Source of the DNA: Catenuloplanes atrovinosus
Lineage (GTDB): Bacteria > Actinomycetota > Actinomycetes > Mycobacteriales > Micromonosporaceae
DNA: 64,000 nt
Reading direction: 5' to 3'
NCBI RefSeq assembly: GCF_031458235.1
Contig: NZ_JAVDYB010000001.1
Coordinates: 1,881,001 to 1,945,000, forward strand
A program made the position numbers and the translations under genes. Under the pieces are notes generated by a model. The model was not told where the DNA came from. It did not search any database and saw only the letters and a list, made by a program, of their open reading frames with translations. Shown in pieces: positions 41,732 through 50,302 of this stretch. How positions within the stretch are numbered: the first letter of the stretch is position 1; each line of letters opens with the position of its first letter.

Positions 41732-42661
41732 ATGCTGGAGACCTCGGGACGGTTGCTGAAACTGCTGTCGCTGCTGCAGGCCCGCCGGGACTGGCCGGGC
41801 GGCACGCTCGCGGACCGGCTCGGCGTCAGCCCGCGGACCGTCCGCCGCGACGTGGACCGGCTGCGCGAGCTGGGCTACCCGGTGCGGGCGACGAAGGGCC
41901 GGGAGGGCGGCTACCGGCTGGGCGCGGGGGCGGACCTGCCGCCGCTGCTGTTCGACGCGGACCAGGCCGTGGCCGTGGCGGTCGCGCTCCAGACCGCCAC
42001 CACCAGCGTCGACGGCATCGAGGAGGCGGCGCTGCGCGCGCTCGCCACGGTCCGCCAGGTGATGCCGGCCCGGCTGCGGCACCGGGTGGACGCGCTGGAG
42101 GTCACGTCCGTGCGCCGCGGTGCCGACCGGCCGCGGGTGGACGCGGGCGTGCTGCTCACGGTCGGTGCCGCGGTCCGCGCGCGGGAGGTGCTGCGCTTCG
42201 ACTACCGGGACGAGCCGCGCCGCTGCGAGCCGCACCACCTGGTCATGTGGGGCGGCCGGTGGTACCTGGTCGGCTGGGACCCGGACCGGGACGACTGGCG
42301 CACCTACCGGGTGGACCGGATCTCGCCGCGCACGCCGAACGGCCCGCGCTTCACGCCGCGCGAGCTGCCCGCGCCGGACGTCTCCGCCTACATCGCGGAG
42401 CGGTTCGCCGCGCCGGAGATGCCGTGCACCGGCACCGCGGTCCTGCACGCGCCCGCACCGCAGATCGCTCCCTGGGTACGGTCGACCGACCTGGTCGAGC
42501 CGCTCGGCGACGACCGCTGCCGGGTCACGATGAGCTCCTGGTCCTGGGTGGGCCTGGCCGCGACCATGGGCATGTTCGACGTACCGCTGGAGATCACCGG
42601 CCCGCCGGAGCTGCGCGAGGCGGCGACCCGCCTCGCGCGGCGGTACACCGGCGGCGACTAG
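41732..42661 (+). CDS. HTH and WYL domain transcriptional regulator (YafY/DeoR-type)
   Basis: 309 residues. An N-terminal winged helix (LADRLGVSPRTVRRDVDRLR) is followed by a WYL sensing domain (VLRFDYRDE, RWYLVGWDPDRDDWRTYRVD) and a C-terminal WCX-like region. WYL proteins bind nucleic acids or small ligands and control stress and export genes. It is divergent from the ABC exporter and convergent with the UvrA-like gene, whose stop codon overlaps its own (42658-42661). Confidence 0.87.
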   Translation: MLETSGRLLKLLSLLQARRDWPGGTLADRLGVSPRTVRRDVDRLRELGYPVRATKGREGGYRLGAGADLPPLLFDADQAVAVAVALQTATTSVDGIEEAALRALATVRQVMPARLRHRVDALEVTSVRRGADRPRVDAGVLLTVGAAVRAREVLRFDYRDEPRRCEPHHLVMWGGRWYLVGWDPDRDDWRTYRVDRISPRTPNGPRFTPRELPAPDVSAYIAERFAAPEMPCTGTAVLHAPAPQIAPWVRSTDLVEPLGDDRCRVTMSSWSWVGLAATMGMFDVPLEITGPPELREAATRLARRYTGGD

Positions 42662-44934
42662 CATCCGAGGTGCCGGCGGAGGAACTCGCCGGTGACCGAG
42701 CGCGGCTCGTCCAGCAGCGCGGCGGGCGGCCCGGCGAAGACCAGCTCGCCGCCCTCGTGGCCGGCGCCCGGGCCGAGGTCGACGATCCAGTCCGCGCGGC
42801 AGATCACGTCCAGGTGGTGCTCGATCACGATCACCGTGTTGCCCGCGTCGGCCAGCCGGTCGAGCAGCCCGTTGAGCTGCGCCACGTCCCGCAGGTGCAG
42901 GCCGGTGGTGGGCTCGTCCAGCACGTACAGCTGCGAGGTCCTGGCTCCCGAGGCCAGTTTGATGGCGAGCCGAAGCCGCTGGCGCTCGCCGCCGGAGAGC
43001 GTGTCCAGCGACTGGCCGAGCGTCAGGTAGCCGAGCCCGGTGTCGACCATCGCGGCCAGGACCGGTCTCGCGGCCTTCTCCGTGACGAACTCGACCGCCT
43101 CCGCGACCGGCATCGCCAGCACCTCGGCGATGTTCTTCCCGCGCAGCGTGTACTCCAGCACGGACGGGATGAACCGCTTGCCCGCGCACTCCTCGCACAC
43201 CGTGGCGACCTGGTCCATGAACGCCAGGTCCGTGTAGATCAGGCCGACGCCGCCGCAGCGCGGGCAGGCACCGGCCGAGTTCGCGCTGAACAGGGCCGCG
43301 TTGACGCCGTTGGCCCTGGCGAACGCCTTGCGCAGCGGGTCCAGCACGCCGGTGTAGGTCGCGGGCGTCGACCGGCGCGAGCCCTTGATCGCGCTCTGGT
43401 CCAGGAACACCGCGTCCGGGTACAGCCGGGGGAGTGAGCCGCGGATCAGCGAGCTCTTGCCGGACCCGGCCACGCCGGTGACCACGGTCAGCGCGCCGGT
43501 GGGCAGCTCCACCGTGACGTTCTTGAGGTTGTGCGTGGTCGCGTTCTCGATGCGCAGCCGGCCCGTACCGGCGCGGGGGGCGTCCTTCAGCGTGGCGCGG
43601 CGGCGCAGCGCCTCCCCGGTGTGCGTGCCGGAGGAGCGCAGGCCGTCGAGCGAGCCCTGGTAGACCACGGTGCCGCCGCCGCTGCCCGCGTCCGGCCCCA
43701 TGTCGATCACGTGGTCGGCGATCTCGATCACCGCGGCCTTGTGCTCCACCACCAGCACCGTGTTGCCCTTGTCGCGCAGCCGGATCAGCAGTTCGTTCAG
43801 CCGGTGGATGTCGTGCGGGTGCAGGCCCACCGACGGCTCGTCGAACACGTAGGTGATGTCGGTCAGGCTGGACCCGAGGTGGCGCACCATCTTGACCCGC
43901 TGCGACTCGCCGCCGGAGAGCGTGGCCGAGCGCCGGTCCAGGCTCAGGTAGCCGAGGCCGATGTGGGCGAGGTTGCCCAGCCGGTCCGCCAGCGCGGTGA
44001 CCAGCGGCGTGACCGTGCCGTCGTCGGCCTTGCGGACGAACTCGGCCAGGTCGGTGACCTCCATGGCGGCGCAGTCCGCGATGTTCCGCTCCGCGATCCG
44101 GCAGGCGCGGGCCGCCTCGTTGAGCCGGGTGCCGCCGCAGTCCGGGCACGCGGACCGGGTCGCGACGCGCTCCACGATCGCGCGCGCGGCCGGCTGCATC
44201 GAGTCCAGGTCCTTGGTCAGGAACAGCCGGCGGAACTTGGGCAGCAGTCCCTCGTACGTCGAGTTCATCGTGCTGCCGCCCGGCATCCGGAGCTTGACCT
44301 TGGCCTCCGGCAGGTGCAGCAGCTTCTCCCACTCCTGCTCGGTGTAGTCGCGCAGCCGCTTGTCCGGGTCGAAGAAGCCGGACTGGGCGAAGATGCTCCA
44401 GTACCACTGCCCGACCGCGAACTGCGGCAGCAGCAGCGCGCCCTCGTTGAGCGACCGGTCCCGGTCCACCAGCTGATCGACGTCGAGCGCGGAGACGTCG
44501 CCGAGCCCTTCGCAGGACGGGCACATGCCGGCCGGGTCGTTGAACGACAGCGCGATCGGGTGCGGCACCGGCGGCGTGCCCAGGCGCGCGAAGAGCAGGC
44601 GCAACATCGTGTACGCATCGGTGGCGGTGCCGACGGTGGAGCGCGAGTTGCCGCCCATCCGCTTCTGGTCCACCACGATCGCGGCGGAGAGGTTGTCCAG
44701 CGAGTCGGCGTCGGGCTGCCCGTACCCCGTCATCAGGCTCTGCACGAACGCCGGGTAGGTCTCGTTGATCAGCCGCTGTGACTCGGCCGCGATGGTGTCG
44801 AACACCAGCGACGACTTGCCCGATCCGGAGACGCCGGTGAAGACCGTGATCCGCCGTTTGGGGATGTCGACGGAGACGTTCCTCAGATTGTTCTCCCGGG
44901 CGCCGCGTACCTCGATGTTCCCGTAGTCAGTCAC
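42658..44934 (-). CDS. UvrA-like ABC ATPase (drug-resistance DrrC type)
   Basis: About 758 residues, a shorter paralogue of UvrA (about 950). It has two ABC modules: Walker A GVSGSGKSS near 33-41 and GVAGSGKSS near 450, with two LSGGE signatures (LSGGESQRVKM, LSGGERQRLRL), each followed by a DEP(S/T)xGL. Two Cys-pair zinc motifs remain (CPSCEGLG; CPRCGGVG and CEECAGKRF). Because much of the UvrB-binding region is reduced, a self-resistance role (removing an intercalator from DNA) is more likely than general excision repair. GTG 44934 is the start. Divergent from a TetR gene with a shared palindrome. Confidence 0.85.
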   Translation of the reverse strand: MTDYGNIEVRGARENNLRNVSVDIPKRRITVFTGVSGSGKSSLVFDTIAAESQRLINETYPAFVQSLMTGYGQPDADSLDNLSAAIVVDQKRMGGNSRSTVGTATDAYTMLRLLFARLGTPPVPHPIALSFNDPAGMCPSCEGLGDVSALDVDQLVDRDRSLNEGALLLPQFAVGQWYWSIFAQSGFFDPDKRLRDYTEQEWEKLLHLPEAKVKLRMPGGSTMNSTYEGLLPKFRRLFLTKDLDSMQPAARAIVERVATRSACPDCGGTRLNEAARACRIAERNIADCAAMEVTDLAEFVRKADDGTVTPLVTALADRLGNLAHIGLGYLSLDRRSATLSGGESQRVKMVRHLGSSLTDITYVFDEPSVGLHPHDIHRLNELLIRLRDKGNTVLVVEHKAAVIEIADHVIDMGPDAGSGGGTVVYQGSLDGLRSSGTHTGEALRRRATLKDAPRAGTGRLRIENATTHNLKNVTVELPTGALTVVTGVAGSGKSSLIRGSLPRLYPDAVFLDQSAIKGSRRSTPATYTGVLDPLRKAFARANGVNAALFSANSAGACPRCGGVGLIYTDLAFMDQVATVCEECAGKRFIPSVLEYTLRGKNIAEVLAMPVAEAVEFVTEKAARPVLAAMVDTGLGYLTLGQSLDTLSGGERQRLRLAIKLASGARTSQLYVLDEPTTGLHLRDVAQLNGLLDRLADAGNTVIVIEHHLDVICRADWIVDLGPGAGHEGGELVFAGPPAALLDEPRSVTGEFLRRHLGC

Positions 44935-44948
44935 GGCACCACCGTAGC

Positions 44949-44961
44949 ATGTACCGTACAT
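44949..44961. promoter_or_regulatory. Operator between UvrA-like and TetR genes
   Basis: ATGTAC-C-GTACAT is a perfect inverted repeat only 15 bases upstream of the UvrA-like start and 44 bases upstream of the TetR start. A third half-site, AGTAC, follows at 44963-44967, and the TACTAT on the minus strand could be a -10 box of the UvrA-like gene. It is a likely TetR-dimer site. Confidence 0.6.
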
Positions 44962-45004
44962 AGTACGTTTGGCTGTCCGTCCACGATCTTGGAGAATGGC
45001 TGTC

Positions 45005-45748
45005 GTGACCCGCCGCGCCCCGGACCCCGCCCGCACGCTCGCGCTGCTCTGGGGCACGCACCGCCACGAGGGGCGCAGCGGCCTCAGCGTGCGCACGATC
45101 GTGGCCGCCGCCATCGAGATCGCGGACGCGGAGGGCCTGGAGGCGGCCGTGATGCGCCGCGTCGCCGAGCACCTCGGCGCCGGCACCATGTCGCTCTACA
45201 CGCACGTGCCCGGCAAGGCGGAGCTGACCGCGCTGATGGCCGACACCGTGCTCGGCTCGCTGTACCAGACCGAGCCGCCCGGCGCGGCCGGCGACTGGCG
45301 GGACGGGGTGCGGCTGATCGCGCGGGAGAACTGGGCGCTGTACGAGCGGCACCCGTGGCTGCCCGCCGCGATGGACGGCCGCGAGCTCGGCCCGAACATC
45401 ATGCGCAAGTACGAACTGGAGCTGGCGCCGCTGGACGGCATCGGCCTCACCGACGTGGAGATGGACTCCGCGCTCACCATGATCCTGGTCTACGTCGAGG
45501 GCGTGTGGCGCAAACGCCGCTCACTGCGCGGCACCCAGGAGCGGACCGGCCAGTCCGACGCGGAGTGGTGGCAGACCACCGGCCCGGTCCTCGACCAGGT
45601 GATGGGCGGCGGCGGTCAGTTCCCGCTCGGCGGCCGGGTCGGCACCGCGGCCGGAACGCAGCACAACGCCACGCTCGACCCGGTGCACGCGCTCGAGTTC
45701 GGCCTCGACCGCATCATCGACGGGATCGCGGCACTCATCTCCCGTTGA
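45005..45748 (+). CDS. TetR family transcriptional regulator (TetR/tetracyclin-type C domain)
   Basis: 247 residues. HTH: GLSVRTIVAAAIEIADAEGL followed by AVMRRVAEHLGAGTMSLYTH, the classical TetR arrangement. The C-terminal region ends LEFGLDRIIDGIAALI, the TetR_C_1 class used by tetracycline-type repressors. GTG 45005 is favoured because GGAGA is 9 bases upstream. It likely represses the divergent UvrA-like gene, and its stop overlaps the convergent glcF stop by 14 bases. Confidence 0.85.
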   Translation: MTRRAPDPARTLALLWGTHRHEGRSGLSVRTIVAAAIEIADAEGLEAAVMRRVAEHLGAGTMSLYTHVPGKAELTALMADTVLGSLYQTEPPGAAGDWRDGVRLIARENWALYERHPWLPAAMDGRELGPNIMRKYELELAPLDGIGLTDVEMDSALTMILVYVEGVWRKRRSLRGTQERTGQSDAEWWQTTGPVLDQVMGGGGQFPLGGRVGTAAGTQHNATLDPVHALEFGLDRIIDGIAALISR

Positions 45749-47024
45749 TCGACTCGTCCAGGATCTCGACCGTGTGCGCCAGGCGCGGCGCCGCGGTGCC
45801 GCCGCCGCGCCGCCGGAACGCGTCCGCGATCTGGAGCAGGCAGCCCGGGTTCGCGGTGACCAGCACGTCCGCGCCGGTCCGCGCGATCGCGTCGGCCTTG
45901 CGGTCGCCCAGCTCCATCGCGGGCGCCGGGTTCAGCACGTTGTAGACGCCGGCGCTGCCGCAGCACATGGCACCGTCGTTGATCTCCCGCAGCGTCAGCC
46001 CGGGGATCTGCCGCAGCAGCGTGCGCGGCGCGTGGCGGATGCCCTGCGCGTTCGCCAGGTGGCAGGCGTCGTGATAGGCCACGGTGATCGGCAGCGGGCG
46101 GCGCTCGGCCACCGGGCCCAGCTCGTGCAGCAACTCCGCCACGTCCACCACCCGGAACGGCGGCTCCTCGCCGAGGATCTCCCGGTACTCCTTCAGCGCC
46201 GACCCGCACCCGGCCGCGTTCGCCACCACGACGTCCACGCCCTTGAACGCCCGCAGGACTCTCTTCGCGTACTCCCTGGCCTCCGCGTCGCGGCCGGTGT
46301 GCAGGGAGAGCGCGCCGCAGCAGCCCTGACCCTTCGGCGCGATCACCTCGACGCCCTCGGCCGCGAGCACGCGCGCGGTGGCCGCGTTGACGCCGGGGAA
46401 GAACTCGCGCTGCACGCAGCCGGTCAGCATGCCGACCCGCGCGCGCGTCCGGCCGATCGCGGGCGTCCGCTCCGGGACCCGCGCGCGGCCGGGCCGCTCC
46501 GGCGCCAGCCGCGCCAGCATCGCCAGCCGCGGGGCCATCCGTCCCAGCGGCGCGTCCGGTCTCATCAGCCTTTCCAGACCCATCCATCGGTACGCGGCGA
46601 GGGGCGCCCGCAGCAGCCGGAGCCGCCCGGGACGGGGGAACAGCGCGAAGATCATGGCGCGCAGCAGCCGCTCGCCGGCCGTCCGCCGGTGCTCGTCCTC
46701 CACCTGCGCCCGGGCCGCCCCGAGCAGCAGGTCGTACCGCACCCCCGACGGGCAGGCCGGCACGCACGCCAGGCACCCCAGGCACGCGTCCAGATGCCCG
46801 GCGATCGTCCCGTCGACCGGCGCACCGTTGATCAGCTGATCGATCAGGTGGATCCGCCCGCGCGGCGAGTCCATCTCCTCGCCCCACAGCTCATAGGTCG
46901 GGCACGCCGGCAGACAGAACCCGCAGTGCACACAGTCCGCCACCAGCCCCGGATCCGGCCTCCGCACCCCCGGCCCGTGCGGCGGGTGTGCCCGGGCCGC
47001 CGATTCCTCCACACGCTCGCTCAT
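45735..47024 (-). CDS. glcF: Glycolate oxidase iron-sulfur subunit GlcF
   Basis: 429 residues. Two ferredoxin-like [4Fe-4S] motifs lie near the N-terminus (CVHCGFCLPACPTYELWGEE and CLGCLACVPACPSG), followed by two CCG domains (GCCGALSLHTG and MCCGSAGVYN with preceding Cys). This is the electron-transfer subunit of the three-part glycolate oxidase, which oxidises glycolate to glyoxylate with GlcD and GlcE. ATG 47024 overlaps the stop of a small coupled ORF. The gene is the last of the minus-strand glc operon. Confidence 0.9.
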   Translation of the reverse strand: MSERVEESAARAHPPHGPGVRRPDPGLVADCVHCGFCLPACPTYELWGEEMDSPRGRIHLIDQLINGAPVDGTIAGHLDACLGCLACVPACPSGVRYDLLLGAARAQVEDEHRRTAGERLLRAMIFALFPRPGRLRLLRAPLAAYRWMGLERLMRPDAPLGRMAPRLAMLARLAPERPGRARVPERTPAIGRTRARVGMLTGCVQREFFPGVNAATARVLAAEGVEVIAPKGQGCCGALSLHTGRDAEAREYAKRVLRAFKGVDVVVANAAGCGSALKEYREILGEEPPFRVVDVAELLHELGPVAERRPLPITVAYHDACHLANAQGIRHAPRTLLRQIPGLTLREINDGAMCCGSAGVYNVLNPAPAMELGDRKADAIARTGADVLVTANPGCLLQIADAFRRRGGGTAAPRLAHTVEILDESINGR

Positions 47025-47176
47025 ACCCGGCTCCTCTCCGTACCGCGGTGTCGCCGTGGTGGGCCCTGGGTGGTCGTCTCGTCCCCGCGCCCGCTCATGC
47101 CGGCTCGCCGTGGCGCGCGCCGGGTGGTGCGGTCAGGCGCGGCTTCGCGGTCGCGCGGCGGTGTCGCGGGGCGCAT
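47021..47176 (-). CDS. Small ORF bridging glcE and glcF (51 codons)
   Basis: Its ATG at 47176 comes 2 bases after the glcE stop, and its TGA overlaps the glcF ATG in ATGA (47021-47024). The product is arginine/proline-rich (MRPATPPRDREAAPDRTTRR...), with no fold visible. Reading frames this long are common by chance in this DNA, but the exact junctions on both sides suggest that ribosomes pass through it to glcF. A shorter version begins at an internal ATG (MSGRGDETTT). Confidence 0.4.
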   Translation of the reverse strand: MRPATPPRDREAAPDRTTRRAPRRAGMSGRGDETTTQGPPRRHRGTERSRV

Positions 47177-47178
47177 GG

Positions 47179-48465
47179 TCAGAGACCGCCGACGAAGCGG
47201 CCGGGGGAGAGTCGGTGGCCGGGGTCGAACTGGGTCTTGACCCGCCGCATCAGGTCGAGCGCGGGGACCGGGCCCCAGACGTCGACAGCGCTCAGCACCG
47301 GCGGGGGCGCCTCTAGCACGATCGCGGTGCCGCCGTGGCGGGTGCAGACGGTGCGCAGCGCGGTCAGCGCGGAGGCGACGCGGTCGGGGGAGTCGGAGGG
47401 GAGCGCGGCGGTGAGCACGCCGGCGGCGGCCGAGCCGGAGACGGCGGCGCCCGCGTCGCGGGCCGCGGAGAGCACGGCGGGCAGCCCGGAGCGGACGAAC
47501 GTCACGCGCAGCAGCGTCTGGCCGCCGGTCATCGGCGGCGTGCCCCACCAGGACGGCGGCTCGGCGCGCACGTGCACGTCCGCGGCGCCGGTCTGCCGCA
47601 GCAGCTCGCGCACGGCGGCGGCGCGCGCGGCCACGCCGGCCGGCGAGCCCTCCACCAGCACCACGACCGCGCCGGCGGGCGGGCGGCCGTCCGGGCTCCG
47701 CCCGCGTCCGCCGGCCGACGCGCCGTTCGGGGAGGGCGGCGGGGCGGGGAGGTCGAGCTCGATGGCGGACGGGGCGAGCTGCGCGGTGGCGACGGCCTCG
47801 ACCACCGGGGCGGCCAGGGACGGGCCGAGCACGGGCGCGGCGACGAACGCGCGGGCGGCCGGGAGCGGGCGCAGCCGGAAGATCAGCCGGGTGAAGACCG
47901 CGAGCGTGCCGTACGAGCCGCACATCAGGCGGCCCAGGTCGTAGCCGGCCACGTTCTTGACGACCCGGCCGCCGGCGGTCGCGGGCGTGCCGTCCGGGCG
48001 GACCACGGAGATGCCGATCAGCTGGTCCTTGATCGGGCCGGCGAGCAGCCTGGACGGCCCGGAGTGGCCGGTGGCGACCGTGCCGCCGAGCGTCGCGCCG
48101 GGCGCGGGGGCGTCCACGGCCAGGCGCTGGCCGGCGGCGGCGAGGTGGCGCTGCACCTCGGCCAGGCGAGCGCCGGCCTCGGCGACCAGCACCAGGTCAC
48201 CGGCGGCGTGGTCGATGATCCGGTCCATCGCCGAGAGGTCCAGGACCAGGTCCGCGCGGGTGGGCGGGAGCCCCCAGTTCAGCCGGGTGCCGCCGCCGCG
48301 CGGGATCACCGCGAGATCGTGCGCGGCCGCGGCCCGCAGCACCTCAGCGGCCTGCGCGGCGTCGCCGGGACGGGCCACGTAGGCGGGCCGCACGCCGGAG
48401 ACGGCGTCGGCCGGGCCGGCGCGCTCGCAGACGTCGCCCAGCGCGTCCAGCACGTCGCGGGTCAT
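47179..48465 (-). CDS. glcE: Glycolate oxidase FAD-binding subunit GlcE
   Basis: 428 residues of the FAD_binding_4 (PCMH) fold: VIPRGGGTRLNWGLPP, LVLVAEAGARLAEVQRHLAA, and DAPAPGATLGGTVATGHSGP, then GRVVKNVAGYDLGRLMCGSY. It lacks the long C-terminal oxidase region of GlcD, as expected of GlcE. Together with GlcD and GlcF it forms the membrane-associated glycolate dehydrogenase. Its ATG overlaps the stop of a small proline-rich ORF (48462-48465). Confidence 0.88.
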   Translation of the reverse strand: MTRDVLDALGDVCERAGPADAVSGVRPAYVARPGDAAQAAEVLRAAAAHDLAVIPRGGGTRLNWGLPPTRADLVLDLSAMDRIIDHAAGDLVLVAEAGARLAEVQRHLAAAGQRLAVDAPAPGATLGGTVATGHSGPSRLLAGPIKDQLIGISVVRPDGTPATAGGRVVKNVAGYDLGRLMCGSYGTLAVFTRLIFRLRPLPAARAFVAAPVLGPSLAAPVVEAVATAQLAPSAIELDLPAPPPSPNGASAGGRGRSPDGRPPAGAVVVLVEGSPAGVAARAAAVRELLRQTGAADVHVRAEPPSWWGTPPMTGGQTLLRVTFVRSGLPAVLSAARDAGAAVSGSAAAGVLTAALPSDSPDRVASALTALRTVCTRHGGTAIVLEAPPPVLSAVDVWGPVPALDLMRRVKTQFDPGHRLSPGRFVGGL

Positions 48466-48767
48466 CGCCGGCCACCACGGACGACGACCGCGGACCGCCG
48501 CGCGGATCCACCCGGCGGCGTCGCGCGACCGGGCGCCGGTGCCGGATGCGGCGCGCCGGCGGATCGTCCCGGCGTCGCGCGACCCGGCGCCGCGGCAGCG
48601 CCCAACGCGGATCCACCCGGCGGCGTCGCGCGACCGGGCGCCGGTGCCGGGTGCGGCGCGGTAGCGCCCCGGGGCCGGGACGGCGCCGGGGGGACGGGGA
48701 CGGCGACGGATTCCGGCGGAGTGTCGCGCGGGTCGACCGTACCGTTGGATGGGCGTGGGTAACTCAT
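48462..48767 (-). CDS. Small proline/alanine-rich repeat protein between glcD and glcE
   Basis: A 101-codon ORF whose ATG overlaps the glcD stop by one base (TGATG at 48765-48769) and whose TGA overlaps the glcE ATG by four (ATGA). The product starts MSYPRPSNGTVDPRDTPPES and contains a repeated block, PHPAPAPGRATPPGGSA, twice, with a shorter variant between (GAAAAPGRATPGRSAG). It looks disordered and has no recognised domain. The double coupling supports real translation; a protein function or a spacer role are both possible. Confidence 0.5.
   Translation of the reverse strand: MSYPRPSNGTVDPRDTPPESVAVPVPPAPSRPRGATAPHPAPAPGRATPPGGSALGAAAAPGRATPGRSAGAPHPAPAPGRATPPGGSARRSAVVVRGGRR
48501..48660. 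repeat. Imperfect tandem repeat within the small glc ORF
   Basis: A 55-base unit occurs at 48501-48555 and 48606-48660 with a single difference that I can see (A versus G), separated by a partial, diverged copy (about 48559-48593). The period is 105 bases. It encodes the PAPAPGRATPPGG block on the minus strand. Confidence 0.75.
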
Positions 48768-50227
48768 CAGAAGATCTCCGCGCCGGCCGGGAAGGCCGGC
48801 CCGTCGGCGGCGCGGTGCTTGCGCGGGATCTCGCCGCACAGGCGCGGCGTCGGGAAGATCTTGCCGGGGTTGGCGATGCCGTCCGGGTCGAAGGCGCAGC
48901 GGACCAGTTGCATCGTGTCCAGGTCGGCGTCGGTGAACATGCGCGGCAGATATCGCGCCTTGTCGGAGCCGACGCCGTGCTCGCCGGTGATCGAGCCGCC
49001 GTGGGCGACGCACAGGTCGAGGATGGCGCCGCTGACCTCCTCCGCGCGGTCCTCCTGCCCGGGCACGGCGGAGTCGAACAGGACCAGCGGGTGCAGGTTG
49101 CCGTCGCCGGCGTGGAACACGTTCGCCACCCGGACGCCGGTGTCGGCGGAGAGCTCGGCGATCGCGCGCAGCACCTCGGGGAGCGCGGTCCGCGGGATCA
49201 CACCGTCCTGCACGATGTAGTCCGGGCTGATCCGGCCGACGGCGGCGAACCCGGACCGGCGGCCCTTCCAGATCAGCTCGCGCTCGGTGTCGTCCGCGGC
49301 CACCCGCAGCACGAACGCGCCGGAGCGCTCGCAGAGCCGGGTAACCACGGCCAGCTCCGCGTGCACGTCCGCGGCCGGGCCGTCCAGCTCGACGATCAGC
49401 ACCGCGCCCGCACCGGCCGGGTAACCGCAGGCCGTGGCCGCCTCCGCGGCCTCGATGGCGAGCGCGTCCATCATCTCGATCGCGGCCGGCACGATCCCGG
49501 CCGCGAGGATCGCGGAGGTGGCGGCGCCCGCGTCGTCGGTGCCGGTGAACGCGGCCAGCAGCGTGGTCACCGCCTCCGGATCGCGGGTCAGCCGGACCGT
49601 CACGGCGGTGACGACGCCGAGCGTGCCCTCCGCGCCGATCACGGTGCCGAGCAGGTCGTAGCCGGGCGCGTCCGGCGCCTCGGTGCCGAGCGTGACCTGC
49701 CCGCCGTCCGGCGTGACCAGGTCGACGGCCATCACGTGCCCGGCCGTGAACCCGTACTTCAGGCAGTGCGCACCGCCGGAGTTCTCCGCCACGTTTCCGC
49801 CGATCGAGCAGATCTGGCGGCTCGACGGGTCCGGCGCGTAGTGGTAGCCGTACGGCGCGGCGGCCCTGGTCACGTCGAGGTTGATCACGCCGGGCTCGAC
49901 CACCACGCGCTCGTCCTCCGGGCGGACGGCCAGGATGCGGCGCAGCCGCGAGGTGACGATCAGGACGCCCTCCGCGTGCGGGAGCGCGCCGCCGGACAGG
50001 CCGGTGCCGGAGCCGCGGGCCACGAACGGCACGCGATGCCGGGCGCACTCGGCCACGATCGCGGCGATCTGCTCCACGGTGTCGGGCAGGACGACCAGCC
50101 CGGGCACGACCCGGTGGTGGGCGAGGCCGTCGCACTCGTACGTCCGCAGCCGGGCCCGGTCCGTGATCACGGACCGCTCCGGCAACAGGGCGCGGACCCG
50201 ATCGGTGACGGCCGCGAGCGCATCCAT
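48767..50227 (-). CDS. glcD: Glycolate oxidase FAD-linked subunit GlcD
   Basis: About 486 residues: PCMH-type FAD-binding domain (VPFVARGSGTGLSGGALPHA, PDPSSRQICSIGGNVAENSG, GYDLLGTVIGAEGTLGVVT) and C-terminal oxidase domain (HAGDGNLHPLVLFD, HGGSITGEHGVGSDKARYLP, with the metal-binding His motif). This is the catalytic subunit oxidising glycolate (or D-lactate). ATG 50227 is taken; a GTG at 50236 would add three residues. Its stop overlaps the start of the proline-rich ORF. Confidence 0.9.
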   Translation of the reverse strand: MDALAAVTDRVRALLPERSVITDRARLRTYECDGLAHHRVVPGLVVLPDTVEQIAAIVAECARHRVPFVARGSGTGLSGGALPHAEGVLIVTSRLRRILAVRPEDERVVVEPGVINLDVTRAAAPYGYHYAPDPSSRQICSIGGNVAENSGGAHCLKYGFTAGHVMAVDLVTPDGGQVTLGTEAPDAPGYDLLGTVIGAEGTLGVVTAVTVRLTRDPEAVTTLLAAFTGTDDAGAATSAILAAGIVPAAIEMMDALAIEAAEAATACGYPAGAGAVLIVELDGPAADVHAELAVVTRLCERSGAFVLRVAADDTERELIWKGRRSGFAAVGRISPDYIVQDGVIPRTALPEVLRAIAELSADTGVRVANVFHAGDGNLHPLVLFDSAVPGQEDRAEEVSGAILDLCVAHGGSITGEHGVGSDKARYLPRMFTDADLDTMQLVRCAFDPDGIANPGKIFPTPRLCGEIPRKHRAADGPAFPAGAEIF

Positions 50228-50302
50228 ACCCGTCACGGTACCCGCTCATTGCGATCATGGTCACGAATCGAGCACAGTGGATTCCCATCCCGGGGAGGTT
50301 CC

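Noticed and set aside
42658-44934. Housekeeping uvrA
   Set aside because: The protein is about 200 residues shorter than UvrA and has its own divergent TetR regulator, pointing to a resistance paralogue.
48501-48660. CRISPR-like repeats
   Set aside because: Only two good copies, 105 bases apart, in coding frame, with no spacer regularity and no cas genes.
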